From the NCBI RefSeq assembly GCF_019175385.1, contig NC_083344.1:6982965-7046964 (forward strand): 64,000 bases of DNA, given 5' to 3'. The notes under the pieces are model-generated. The model saw nothing but the letters and a program-made list of their open reading frames with translations, was not told where the DNA came from and made no database searches. This document shows, in pieces, positions 22,259 through 34,000 of this stretch. The DNA comes from Lycium barbarum (lineage: Eukaryota; Streptophyta; Magnoliopsida; Solanales; Solanaceae). Position 1 is the stretch's first letter, and every line of letters begins with the position of its first letter. A program made the position numbers and the translations under genes.

Positions 22259-25200
22259 TGTCACGACCCAACCCCGTGGGCCGTGACTAGTGCCCGAATT
22301 GGGCACCCGAACACAATCACAAATCCACAAATATCAAACACTGCCTCAGATTATATCAAACCCATCCAGGTATATAACAGAAGCCGACAAGGCGGTGTTT
22401 CAAATTTATAAGATTTTCAAAGAAACTTTCGGCAGAGTTTCCTTTGTTTTTCGGACTACCCAAAATAACCCTGTACACAGCAAATACCAACAAAGGCCAC
22501 ACAGGGCCAACAGAACAACATATACATGTGCGAGCCGACAAGGCTGCCATAACGAATAGAGTCATGCAAACACATCCGTACAGAAGTAGGCACACACACC
22601 CACAAATACGTCTACAGACCTCTAAACAGACAAACCGAATCATATGGCGGGACAGGGCCCCGTCGTACCCCTGAATAGCGTACATATATCCAACAGTAGC
22701 AGACTGTACCAGAGTATAGGCTCTGGACAAAAGAGCGCTCCAGAATAGCAGAATAGGTGTCCTAGGCAGGTGGGTCAGCAAATCTGTAGTCTGTACCTGC
22801 GCGGCATGAAAACGCAGCCCCCGAAGAAAGGGGGTCAGTACGAAATATGTACTGAGTATGTAAAGCATGGAACGTAGTAAACAAAGTCATAATCAGAACA
22901 GGAGGTACAGAAAAATGAACGGAATATCCAGATTAGCAAAATGCTGATCATAAAGCATAAATAGTACTTACAGGAAACGTATGTCATACCTGGTCCCATT
23001 ACGGAACAAAATCATAACCGGAACAGAACGTACAGAAATGTGAGTGAGATGTCCAGAGTATCAAATGCATATTTTCAAAACATGAAGAGTATGTACAGAA
23101 ACATATGCCATATCATATCCGGCCCCTGCCAAGGGACTCGGCAGACAGAACGTGGTCACCCCCCGACACTGGTGCCACAACACATAAGGATCAGAAAAGT
23201 GGAATAACCCCGTAACATAGCATATCATATCAGATGGCCATATCAGATCATATCAGAACAAGCGTACATGGCACAGCATACTCCACAAACCCATGTACGC
23301 GTATACCTGCCCCCTCACATTGAGGCACGGCGAACAATGCAAAGGATCACGCTTGACAACATATCCTGGCCCGGGCTCAGTGGGGGAAACATTGAGGCAT
23401 CCACGAACGGAGTAGTGAGAAACTAAATGCACTAAAAATACCATATATATATTTCCAGAGACTCAATGAGGCATATCGAATGTCAAATCAAATCAATGAA
23501 ATCGGACGGAAACATAGTAAGTAAATTTAGATGTCATAACGGGTTACGGAGGCATAATCTATCCGAGATCGTTTTCAAGATTCAAAACAATTTATAAGAC
23601 TTAATGAAATATTTAAAATAGTTTTTATTTAGTAGATAAAGGAGTAGTTAGAGTATCTCTAACGAAAACGCTCGAAGACAAGTCATAGACACATAAAGGG
23701 TAAAATTGGAAATAGTGGGCCCACCTCGGAACCAATGAAGCGGTGGGCTCAAATTACGTATTTTTAAGCTTATGGGGTCACCTACAAAGGTTCTAGGACA
23801 TTCCATAACTTCCTAAGCAATTTGGGAAAAATTTTCATAATTTTTCATCAAAGCATACTTAAGGAATTCAATTCTATTGAATGAAAAAACGACGATTTCA
23901 AACGCGGATTCCGATGGACAGAATATTCCCCGAGGCGTAAATCCAAGCCTAGTACATCTAGGACATGCCAAGAGAAGAATCGGGATAACTTTACATACCT
24001 TTCTTGCCCTTTACGCTTGCCAAAACTCAAATCCCGTTTCGTCCAAAACCTACAAATGGTCACATTTACCAATTTACTATTCATAAGACTTAAAATTTCA
24101 ACCTTAACCAATTCTTGTCTATAAAAATTTGAGCAGCATCTCCCCTATATATATATCATCCCCGAGGTTAAAACTCGGCTAAAACAACAACAACCATACC
24201 AACAACAATATATGCAACATCAATAATCGACTAGGAACGCATTCTAGCGTAAATAGTCTTATTTTCCAAATAATGCGACAATTCCAAATCCAACTTTGCA
24301 CTTACAACCCGATATCAATATTTTCATATTCACATACTAATATAAGACCATTCAAACATAAACCAAAAGTATTCCAAGCTATATATTCAATATTCAACAA
24401 TTCCATCAACTTCCATATTCAATCCAAAATTCTTATATATGCAACAAAACCATCCCAACACATTTTCTACTTACTAATTCATCTCCAACAACAATCTACC
24501 ACACGGCCAACATGGCATCTTTCCAATTTCATCCAATTTTCATTCAACTTCCATTTCCAATACAAATTCCACAATAACCACAACTAGTATACAACTTAAA
24601 ATTCAACTCATATATGTATACAACATATATACACCCATGGCTACATATATAATATATATACATACCCACTTTGCAAACTTCCATATTTTCATAAATTCTA
24701 CTCATTTCTACATACTACAACACAAACAAACCTTCATAACATAAGAAAAAAGAATTGATTCTTACCTTGTTTTTATGAAAGTAGCAAATTCTTCAACATC
24801 TTATTGTTCCCATGCTCCTCTAACTCCAAACAAAATTATATTCGTGATTATGCGTTGCCCGGACTTCGATTAGTACTTCGTAGCTTGAAATTTCACTCAC
24901 AATCCTCACTTTTATGTGAGATTTAGGCCCCTTTTTGTTGCTGAATTTTCTGGAAAATTTGAGAAGTTTTTAGATGATAAAAATGGGGGTTTGCCCCTTT
25001 TTATAAGGGCTGAAACGGCGTCACTGTAGCTACAGTACTGTAGCAGTGCTGTAGCATACTGTAGCAGTGCTGTTTCTGCGCGACAGTTCAGTTTGTAGCG
25101 TCTATAATTCTCTACTCCGACGTCCTATCGATGAGTGGTTTGTTGAATCATAAACTAGACTTGACGAACTTCATTTTAGGCTTTTGAAACGCCTTAAAAC

Positions 25201-25544
25201 TCCAAATATGCATAGAGATATACCCCTCCAAAGTTGACTAAAAATATGTCCAGCATTTCTCAAATTTTCGTCGAACTTATTTTCTTCAACTTGCTCGATC
25301 TCGAAATATTCCGAAACCCTCCATACATGATATTTATCACTTATTATACATGATAATGACCATATTCTTGTGTTTTAAAATACTCTTTCCCGATTACGAC
25401 TTAGAAGATCATAATCATCCATTATTTAAACAATATACTTAATAATGTCTCATTCCTCATACTCCAAAGTTGTTTTACCTAGTCGTAACTCGACATTCTT
25501 ACATTCAAATTTAACAGTGTTTCTTCGAAGTACGGGGTGTAACA
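22259..25544 (-). mobile_element. Solo-LTR-like element, 3.29 kb, in LRR exon
   Basis: Plus-strand ends are TGTCACGACCC and GGGGTGTAACA; read from the minus strand it starts TGTTACACCCC and ends TGACA. Flanks TATGT (22254-22258) and TATGC (25545-25549) are a 5-bp target duplication with one change. Removing it and one flank restores the LRR frame through ...LSAY-IGNFS. No polyprotein is encoded; open frames such as 22356-22868 look incidental. A CTGTAGCAGTGCTGTAGC tandem occurs near 25030-25070. Single-LTR structure suggests a solo LTR, or a large non-coding element with degenerate ends. Confidence 0.75.
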
Positions 25545-27825
25545 TATGCGGACAAAACACCATCCAACGGATTATCAGCAACCGAGAGTTCTCTTAGTTT
25601 CCTACAATTTGTTAATGATGTAGGGAAGCTCAATGTTGAATCACAGAAAAGATTATTCCCACACAAGTTTAGAATCTCGAGGTATTCTAAATTACCAAGT
25701 GATTCAGGAATTGGACCTGTGAAACTGTTGGATGAGAGATCAAGTATTCTGAGTCTTGAAGAATTTGAGATTGAAGTAGAGATTAAACCACTCAGTTTGT
25801 TTGCTCCACAATAAAGATTTTCTAGGATGGGCATTCCACGACCTAAATCTAAAGGAAGAGTACCTGAAAGCTTGTTTGTCCCAAGATCTAGGATCTTCAG
25901 TGTTGACATGTTGAAAATGCTTGTAGGGACAGAACCAGTAAACTCATTCTCGGCTAAAGACAGCACTTGTAGTTTCTTTAGATTACCTAGCTCCATTGGT
26001 ATCTCTCCTGTTAATTTGGGGAAATGTATGAGTACCGGATGGACTAGAACTAAGCGAGCTACAATATCCCAGAGTTATGTTATAATATCCCATATTGTTC
26101 TCCATCACTCATAAACAAATTACTGAAGTGAACATGTAATACAGCTCTATCTGAACTATTGAAAATTACTAAATCAATATATCAATCAATCTAACTATGC
26201 ATAGTTTTAGTTTGGATCAACAATATAAATCCCTTATTCAAATAACTTTATTAGATTATCTATGCCAGTAACATACCACGGTCTTCCTAATCCATGTAGT
26301 TACATTATTTCTATGCTGACTACATTTGAAAAACATATATAGGTAGAGTTAATTTGATTAAGTCAAGAATAAGGTAGAACTATTGGGTGTTCTCATTTTT
26401 TAAGATCCTAATATGAAAACAAAGTATTTACTCTAAAATATTTAAAGTAAATTTGTAAAAACACGTTAACTTAAGAATGCGTCAGGAACCAAAAATAATC
26501 GGTAACTATGCTGTTAATGGGAGAACAGAGCCCTCATTTCGGAAAATTTGTTGTACTTCTAAATGCTGCTTTGGCACTTTGCACCACATCCTTTCTCGTT
26601 TTCCGTTTTCCTTCTTATTTTATTAATGTGACACCTATTATCAACTATTCAAAATACGGTATTGTTGTGATGGAAGAGAGAAATGGAAGAAATTTGATCT
26701 CTTGTATAGAAATATCATACCTTCCAAATGCAGAGTTGCAAAATTTAATATTGTAAGAGTTGTTAAGTTGGATAGCTCTCTTGGTACAGTTCCAGGAAAC
26801 TCGTTTTCAGACAATGATAATAGTTGAAGCTTTTTGCATTTCTCCAGGTTTGGAGGAATAATTCCATCTAGGGAATTGACGGAGAGGTAAAGCCCTTCCA
26901 AGTTTGGAAGATGGTCACATATAGATGTGGGAAGCTTACCAGTAAGATTGTTATTGGCAAGAGCAATTGCTTGCATCGTTGTAATGTTGAAGATTGATGT
27001 TGGTATAGAGCCAGTAAGCTGATTATATTGCAGGTCTAGGAACTTCAAGTAACGAAGATCACCGATTTCCCGACGGATCTCTCCTTTGAGAAAATTTCTA
27101 TTTATTCTCAACACCTCCAGCTTTGTTAGATTGGACAGGGAAGATGGAATTTCCCCCCAAAACTGATTCATCGAAAGGTACATGTGCTGAAGGTTAGGTA
27201 ATAAACTTAAAAATGATGGAATGGAACCAGTGAAGTTATTGCTTGCGACATTATCAATTTCAACCTCTGAAATGAGCCAACTCTTCTGGTAAATCTCCAT
27301 GGAAAGTGTTGTTACTCATGTCGAGGGAAATGAGAAATGAGAGGTTTCCAAGGTGTGGAGGAATGGTACCCAGTGACGGAGCCTGAATTTTCACTAAGGA
27401 ATGTCAAAATATAAAGAAGTAAATTCACGAAAAAGCCAAGGAGTGTCAATATGTAGTATATATACATAAAAATAAAAAATTTACCTAGCTACACAGTGTA
27501 ATTTTCCGACGAAGGGGTGTCGGTTTGACACCCCTCAACTATATGTGGCTCCACCATTGATGGTACCATGAAGTTGCATGCTAGAAATGTTTAAAGCAGT
27601 GACTCGATTGTGGCGGGAGCCACAAGTGATTCCGATCTAGCTGCATATTGGGCTGAAAGAGGACCAGTTGCTTTGTAAGATGTTATGAGGAGAAGAAATG
27701 TGTGATTTCAGTGCAAGAAGAGCAACTTCATCAGTGCTAATATTAGGAACACTAGCAAGTGAAGTATTGTGATGAAGCAGAGTGAAAACTGCTAGAGCAA
27801 AGAGAAGATTGCAACTTCTGTCCAT
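25545..27825 (-). pseudogene. LRR half of the LRR-XII pseudogene
   Basis: Carries the signal peptide, LRRNT and about ten recognisable LRRs of the 24-residue plant type (LxxLxxLxLxxNxLxGxIPxx) in fragments 27825-27568, 27370-26721 and 26007-25550. The gap 26008-26720 has a GT donor after 'LHLEG' and a CAG acceptor before 'EIPMEL'. Splicing it would give a continuous frame with one LRR about six residues short. The alternative is an inserted sequence with eroded ends. Confidence 0.8.
27371..27559. mobile_element. hAT MITE, 189 bp, in first LRR exon
   Basis: Ends CAGTGACGGAGCC and, reverse-complemented, CAATGGTGGAGCC, with a perfect 8-bp duplication ATGGTACC at 27363-27370 and 27560-27567. It splits the codons for the conserved 'LHGTIPPHLGNL' segment of the receptor kinase; excision with one duplication restores them. 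Its interior resembles the 12034-12171 MITE. Confidence 0.92.
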
Positions 27826-29815
27826 AACTATATGACAAGTAGATTTCTCTTTATTACTTGTTGAGCTAAAACAAGAATTGATATAGAATGCTAAACAATG
27901 ATCTTAGAAGATCTATTTAATGATTTCAAATCCATTATATACTGTTTTTAGTCGGTCGCTGGAATTGTCTTTTAGCTAATAGTGGCAATTAACTTCTCGA
28001 CAGGGCAAGTTTTTAAATGTATGGCATTGTGCAAAACATTCTTCAAGCCTGACCCAACAAGTTATTAAAAAAATTCAAAAGTTTGGTTGGGTCCCACTGT
28101 CGTTGAAATCATTTGCATTTGCACTCATATGCACTATTTTTATTTGACATGTTTTTCACTGATCTTAGTTGGCTTATTTGATAATATTAGATTCATTATT
28201 GGATTCCCATATGGTGTTCTTACTCGCAGTGTATTTTTTTTTTTTTTCTGTTTAGACCTAAGAGTTTGAATTTTTAGTACAACTAATTGTATTAGTGAAA
28301 GCTGTCGATAGTCAAGGTCTCCTCTACCACGCCACTCAAAAATAAAGCCAGTATAGTTGATGATGGGAAAAAATTTTGTTTTTTCCTAAATTCCTAAAAT
28401 CACTCTTAGATAAATACTTATTTTTAAAAAATCTAAAATAAGTCTATGTATCCTAGTAGTGAAACTGAATACTTGAAATTCAGGAAATCCTTACTTTTCT
28501 TCATGAGAAATAATTCAAGTGACAGAATATTTTACCATGAGAGAATTGCACAAGAGTAACTAAACTTTATCATTGATCGATGCACAAGAACAGCACAAAT
28601 TCACCTAAAGTTACAAAGATATAGGTCAAGTAGAAACAGTGAAAGCTTTACAAATGACTCTATACTATAAGAATTGAATTTTGGTGGCTTCTAAAACCAT
28701 TTCTGAAGATTCTGTTTTTACCTTTATCTTCAATTTTATTTTGTAACAAAGTGTGATCAATTCCACCATTAGTCAGATGGTATGACATTACCACTGTTCC
28801 CTAGGCAAAAAGATACAAAAATAACATTTTTGCAACAAATATCATCCACACTCTCCACTCAGTTTATATTTTATAAAAAGAGATCCACCACTTTAAATTT
28901 TGTAAAAAAAAATTCATGCTCAATGTGAATAAATTGTCCATACCATGTGAAAGGATTATATTAACTAACATAGTAACTAGTTACTACTATTGTTGATTTT
29001 TTGGACTGGTGGATCTTTGCAAAGAGAGTTGCTAAATTGTCACACCAATTTGACCTAAATTTGGCCACACTTATGTAAAAACCACCATAACCTCTATTGT
29101 ACAATTTTAAGTTAAGATAAACTTTGAGAAGAAAAGATAGAAATGACATTAAATAAGCATAAATTATTAAATTTGACCTAAATAGTTATATGAATTTATC
29201 CCATTTGGGCCATTGTGGCCAACATAGTGTGGCCAAAAGACCTTTCTGCTTTGGGGCAAAATTATGTGTATTTGAAAGTCTGTAATAACATTGCAAGCAT
29301 TTATTTATAAAAGGATTACGGAGATATGCAATTTATTAATGTGGCGCCTCAAGATATTCTAATACATTGTTTATGAACTATGCTTTGCAAATTTTTTAAA
29401 ATTTTATAAGAGTTAAGAAAATTTTGATAGTTTTCACAAATTGTGGGGTTATCATGTTTATGAAAAAATACAACATAAGAAATTCAAATTGCATGTTCAA
29501 ACAAAATTTCAACTCCAAATCAACCTAATTTAGGGGGACGTTATATGTATTATTCATGCATATATATAACTTCCATTCGTTGATGATAAGAAAAAGGAAA
29601 AGTGAAAACATGGAACCAACTGATAATTAACTTCATAAAAGAATTGAAATGACAACTGAAGTAATCCTCAAATTTCTATAGATTATTTAGTAAAGCAAAC
29701 AACAAAAAAGAAAATGTTTAACCAGAACAATATATGAATAGTAATATGGCCATACATATATAGGACTAAATGCATTGGAGATATGATCAGAAATGGTACA
29801 TATGTAACTTCAGCA
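27826..29815. other. Intergenic between RLK pseudogene and PAR1 gene
   Basis: A minus-strand TATA-like motif lies near 27934-27942 upstream of the kinase start. The block 28920-29530 shares several strings in order (tgtccataccatgtg, tttatgaactatg, ttttcacaa.ttgtgggg, aaattgcatgt.caaacaaaa) with the Harbinger-like element at 55407-56107, so it is probably a degenerate copy of that family. No gene seen. Confidence 0.5.
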
Positions 29816-30006
29816 TCACCATGGAGCAGCAGCTTCCGAATCATCGAATGTGAGTGCAGCACTTGCAGCAGGGCCTTCACTCAACTGTCGACCATATCCG
29901 TCTGAGGTGGTCGACGGTGCCAACGCCACACCTGAACTTTGGGTTTGGCTCATTTCACGGCGTCCGTTCAATTTTCTCCCCATGCAAAATGCTGGCAAGT
30001 ACACCC
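29816..30006 (-). CDS. PAR1 gene exon 3 (C-terminal tail)
   Basis: 191 nt after the acceptor ATTGTGGAAG. It begins by completing Gly and continues [18 protein letters not shown], matching the family's GV(F/Y)LPxLC ending, then a low-complexity Ser/Ala tail. Lies 9.3 kb from exon 2. Confidence 0.82.
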
Positions 30007-30926
30007 CTTCCACAATATATGAAACTTTATATATGCAAAGCTTTCGCCACATTCTTTTTGACATCTAAATAAGAAGGAAATGTATAGCTTAATTACCGAA
30101 CTTGCTAAAATTTTATGCATTCTGTTTTAATTTATGTGATACTATTTTCTTATTAGGTTGTTATACATTTCTATATATGAAAACATTTAACTTTAAATCT
30201 ATTTTATTCTTAATAAGAATTCTTTTTTTATAATCACACAAATATTATGATATGTTTAAGACTACAAGTTTTAAGTTTTATAACATACAAGTTTTATGGC
30301 ATGTATAAGACTAAAAAGCCTTCCTTTCCTTCTTGAACTTCGCACCAAATCAAACTATGTCTCATAAATTAGAATGGGTGGAGTACATTCAGAGGCGAAT
30401 CTAGAATTTCTGGAGCATGAGTTCACCACTAAAAAAACAAAAGGAAGAAACGAATGTATTGAGCGGGAAAGAATCCCTAGTCCCCTAGGTAAATAACTCA
30501 ATTTTTAACCAAGTGCACCATATAGTATTTTGTAGTATGTGTTCCAGTAGATAGTATTATACTAATTTTAGAAAATATATATATAAAATACCTAGTTTTA
30601 CAGCGAGACCATGTGTTCATGTGCTCCAAAAATAAGGCCTAAAATTGCCCCTGAGTACATTATATACGCTAACGGTGTAAAAACCTTTTACATTATCAGT
30701 GTAGTGTTATTATGTTTATCATATTACAATTAATGCTTATAAATGAAATGATCATGTAAAAACCAGTATTTTAAAAGGCGCGGACGTTTTACGTATGCCT
30801 TGCTCGGGCGTAAGCCCCACGGGTATTTAAATTTGAGTATTTTATAAAATAATATAATTACAACAAATATCTTAAAATTGGTAAAATTACATAAAAATTG
30901 AAGAAAACTATAAATAAGTGAAGTAT

Positions 30927-31012
<86 letters not shown>

Positions 31013-34000
31013 CAAGTGAGGGATGGCTCAGTGGTTAAGCACCTCCACCCACGACCGGTAGGTCCTGGGTTCGAGTCACACTGGAGGGGAAGTGTGGAAA
31101 CACTATAAATCCTCCTAAAATGGGAGGGGGAAAAAAAAAAAAAAAAAAAAGAGTAGAGATCAAAGAGGAAAAACAGGGAAGTAATTTCAGAACAGATAGC
31201 ATTATTAGGGGACACGCCACACGCGCCAAGACAAATTCCCTCTTCTCTTCTCTTCTCTTCCCAAAAAGTAAATCTCTCCGACCACTAACACCGATGTCGG
31301 CAGAAACAGTAAATCAGATGCTTCTCAAAGACCAACAACCTTCGTTAATTTCCAACCCCACTTCCTTACATTCTCCAAATATTTCTTTATTCCCCTCCAC
31401 ACCCACTTCTGTTAATGGTCCCCCTATTAAAGATCCTTGGCCCCCCCTTGCTTCCACTCATAGATTCCAAAAATCCCATAACCCTCCACTTGACACAAGG
31501 CAATCTCACCCCCACGCTCCAAAACCCCCCTTCTCAAAACCCCCAGATCCAGATCCAAATCTTCCCCCAAAAAACTCGCCAGAACCGACCCACCCTCCCT
31601 CAAATTTTCAACCGTCATCTTCTCCGCCTTACCCGCCTCACCCCACCAATGGACAGAACATCTCATCAAAACCAAACCAGCCTCTCTCATCTCTTCAACC
31701 GTCATCTTCGCGGACTCCTCAGACCCATCTTACAGCTGTTCAGAACAACTCCTATAAAGGCGCCCTTGACTCTAGGGAACCCACTTCGACCCCGAGTAGA
31801 GTCAGACTCCTACCTCGCCCATTTGAAATGCTCCAAGGGAAACCAGTTGTCATCTTCACAGAGGAGGAAAATGATCTACTAGCTGAAACGTGCAAATGGA
31901 CCATTGTTGGCAGATTCACAAAGAATAGACCCGCCGTTGATGTGATAAGGGAGGAATTTGCTAAGCTCATCCAAAGCAAGGGGAAGATTAGGATTGGCGC
32001 CTTTGACCTCTTTCATGTGTTTATTGATTTTAACTTTGAGGAAGATCACTTAAAGGTCTCTGGCAGGAACTTCATTCAATTTGGGAACCATGTCATGAAA
32101 TTCCAAAAATGGTCCCCCGATTTCAAACCGGAAGTTGAATCCTCTTTGGCTCCTGTGTGGGTCAACTTGCCGGATTTACCATGGCATTATTTTGAATGGG
32201 CTGCTATATGCAGAATTATTGAACCTGTTGGAACTCCTCTGTCCATGGACAAAGCTACTCTGTCCAAAACTAGACCAACAACAGCTAAAATCAGAGTCGA
32301 AATTGATTTAGCCAAACCTTTGGTTAGTGAAATTCTACTGGAGATTAGAAAGAAAAATGGCTCTCTAGTCAATATCACTCAAGGTGTCGAATATGAAGCT
32401 ATTCCACCCTATTGTTTCCATTGTAAGAAGAAGGGGCATGAAGACTACAAGTGCAGAATTCAACACCCTGAACTCAAAAATGGAGGTTTGAACACGAGGG
32501 GAGCAATGTTCCCTGGGGTTAATAACATCTCTAAGAGAAATCCTTCTGTGAACAAAGCCAAAGAAAATCAAAATGCCATGAGTGTCGAAAATACCCCAGT
32601 TGTTACTCTTGAGGCCCCGGTCTGTTCCATCCCACTTTCAGACCAGGTCATGGTGGAAGCTATTACTAACGGGCAAGACAATGAGGGATGGCAGGATGTG
32701 AAGAGGAAAAAGGTAGGGGGATGGGCCACCTTGCCAAATCTGGTTCAAGCGCCCCGAAACAAGACCCTTCAAGTAAGCAGTGGATGCCTTTAATTCAGCC
32801 TGGAGGAGGGAACTCTCATGACATGACGACTAGAGGGAAAAATTTGGCTATTGTCTCTCACACTGAGCAGGGGGATAAGATTAATACGGAAGTTGAAGTC
32901 CAATCGAGCTTAGGGAATAGAGTGCAAATCCCTACATGCCAACAGGTGGGCCTCACTAAACGGGGAACACAAGACAGAAAGAAGAACTTGGCGAAGAAGG
33001 CTAAGAAGTCTAGAGTATTGAAAGGTACCAGAACAGCTACTAAGGTGAAACAGGGAAAGGTTACTGATTTTCCAGAGGCTGTGGATCATCCAGATATCTG
33101 GGAGAGTACTTTAAGTCAAGTCCAGTCTACAGTGAAAGTATCTCTTTTGAATGCTGCCCCTAAGAGAAAGAAATTCACCTCTACAGTGAAAGTTCCACCT
33201 GAGCTCATTATAGGGAAAGGGAATACCTCTCCCACTGGTTATCTCCCCCCTCCCCGTCATTTTGGTTTGGACCCGAATCTGGAGAACATCATTGCTATCA
33301 GGAAAAATATTAAGAAAGGAGAAGAATGTAAACTTTGCCTGTTGAATTCTCAGACCTGGGAAGATATCCCTGCCTCCTCTGATATAGCCTTGATAGACCC
33401 AGGAGGACTTGATCTTGCCCCTATTAGTACTGAGATAGGGCCCACGAGACCACTAAACTTGGTTAATTCTGATATACTCATGGAAGATGATTCTGATGGG
33501 TTTGAATCTTCTAAATCTGATGATTATCATGACTTTGGAGGATTTGAACCTTCTGATAGTGTGTTACAGGAGAATTCTACAAATAAAGTCAAATATAATG
33601 TGTCATTTTTAACAACTTATCACCCAGGGGTCTGTCCAGCTCCGGAGATGTGATGCAAAAAGCTTTGAAAAAAGGCTAAAAAACCTTTTCCTCGAATGTT
33701 TCCCATGATTGATACAATTTCATGGAATGTGAGGGGCATTGGGTCCCAAGGAGCAACTGAAAGAATCAAACTCCTAAAGAAACAACACAAGCTTTCCTTA
33801 CTAATCCTCCAAGAACCTATGGCTGGAGCAGAGAAGATAGACAGATTCAAAAGGGCACTTGACTTCCCTTTTGCGTTTTCTAATTGTTCAAATAAAATTT
33901 GGGTTCTATGGAATCCGGACTTCACCATTGACATTCTTCAGGACAAAGACCAGCAAGTTCTACTGAAACTACTTTACTTGAACAATCCGAACATTTTTTA

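Larger units (their letters stand above)
20039..27825 (-). pseudogene. LRR receptor-like kinase (LRR-XII, FLS2/EFR/Xa21 type), broken
   Basis: Signal peptide and LRRNT cap (27825-27640, DEVALLALKSHI), then leucine-rich repeats, a membrane span (about 21100-21160), and a Ser/Thr kinase ending at TAG 20039. The kinase has 'HCD' rather than HRD at the catalytic loop, the non-RD class typical of pattern-recognition receptors. Lesions in order: TAG at 27637-27639 where the family has Trp (PICS-W-IG); hAT MITE 27371-27559; one or two small indels at about 27265-27280; a 713-bp GT-AG gap at 26008-26720 (intron or insertion); LTR-like element 22259-25544; Tourist MITE 21671-21933; a missing base in the G run at 20523-20525. 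The intron at 20389-20471 keeps GT-AG borders. Not functional. Confidence 0.9.

Noticed and set aside
22356..22868. 170-codon minus frame
   Set aside because: Lies inside the LTR-like insertion, has no family features, and overlaps other frames of similar length on the plus strand.
24273..24587. 104-codon plus frame
   Set aside because: AT-rich noncoding LTR-like sequence; composition (Asn, Ile, Ser, Phe, His) follows base bias.
31024..31095. tRNA gene suggested by box A and box B
   Set aside because: No complete cloverleaf or acceptor stem; followed by a tRNA-unrelated body and A20 tail, so it is a SINE head.
30730..31215. 161-codon minus frame with an Ile-Tyr run
   Set aside because: Reads through (TA)n, the SINE and the LINE 5' end.
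31120..31293. Upstream ATG giving [10 protein letters not shown] as start of the LINE ORF1
   Set aside because: The Lys run is the SINE A-tail; the ATG at 31294 is inside the LINE.
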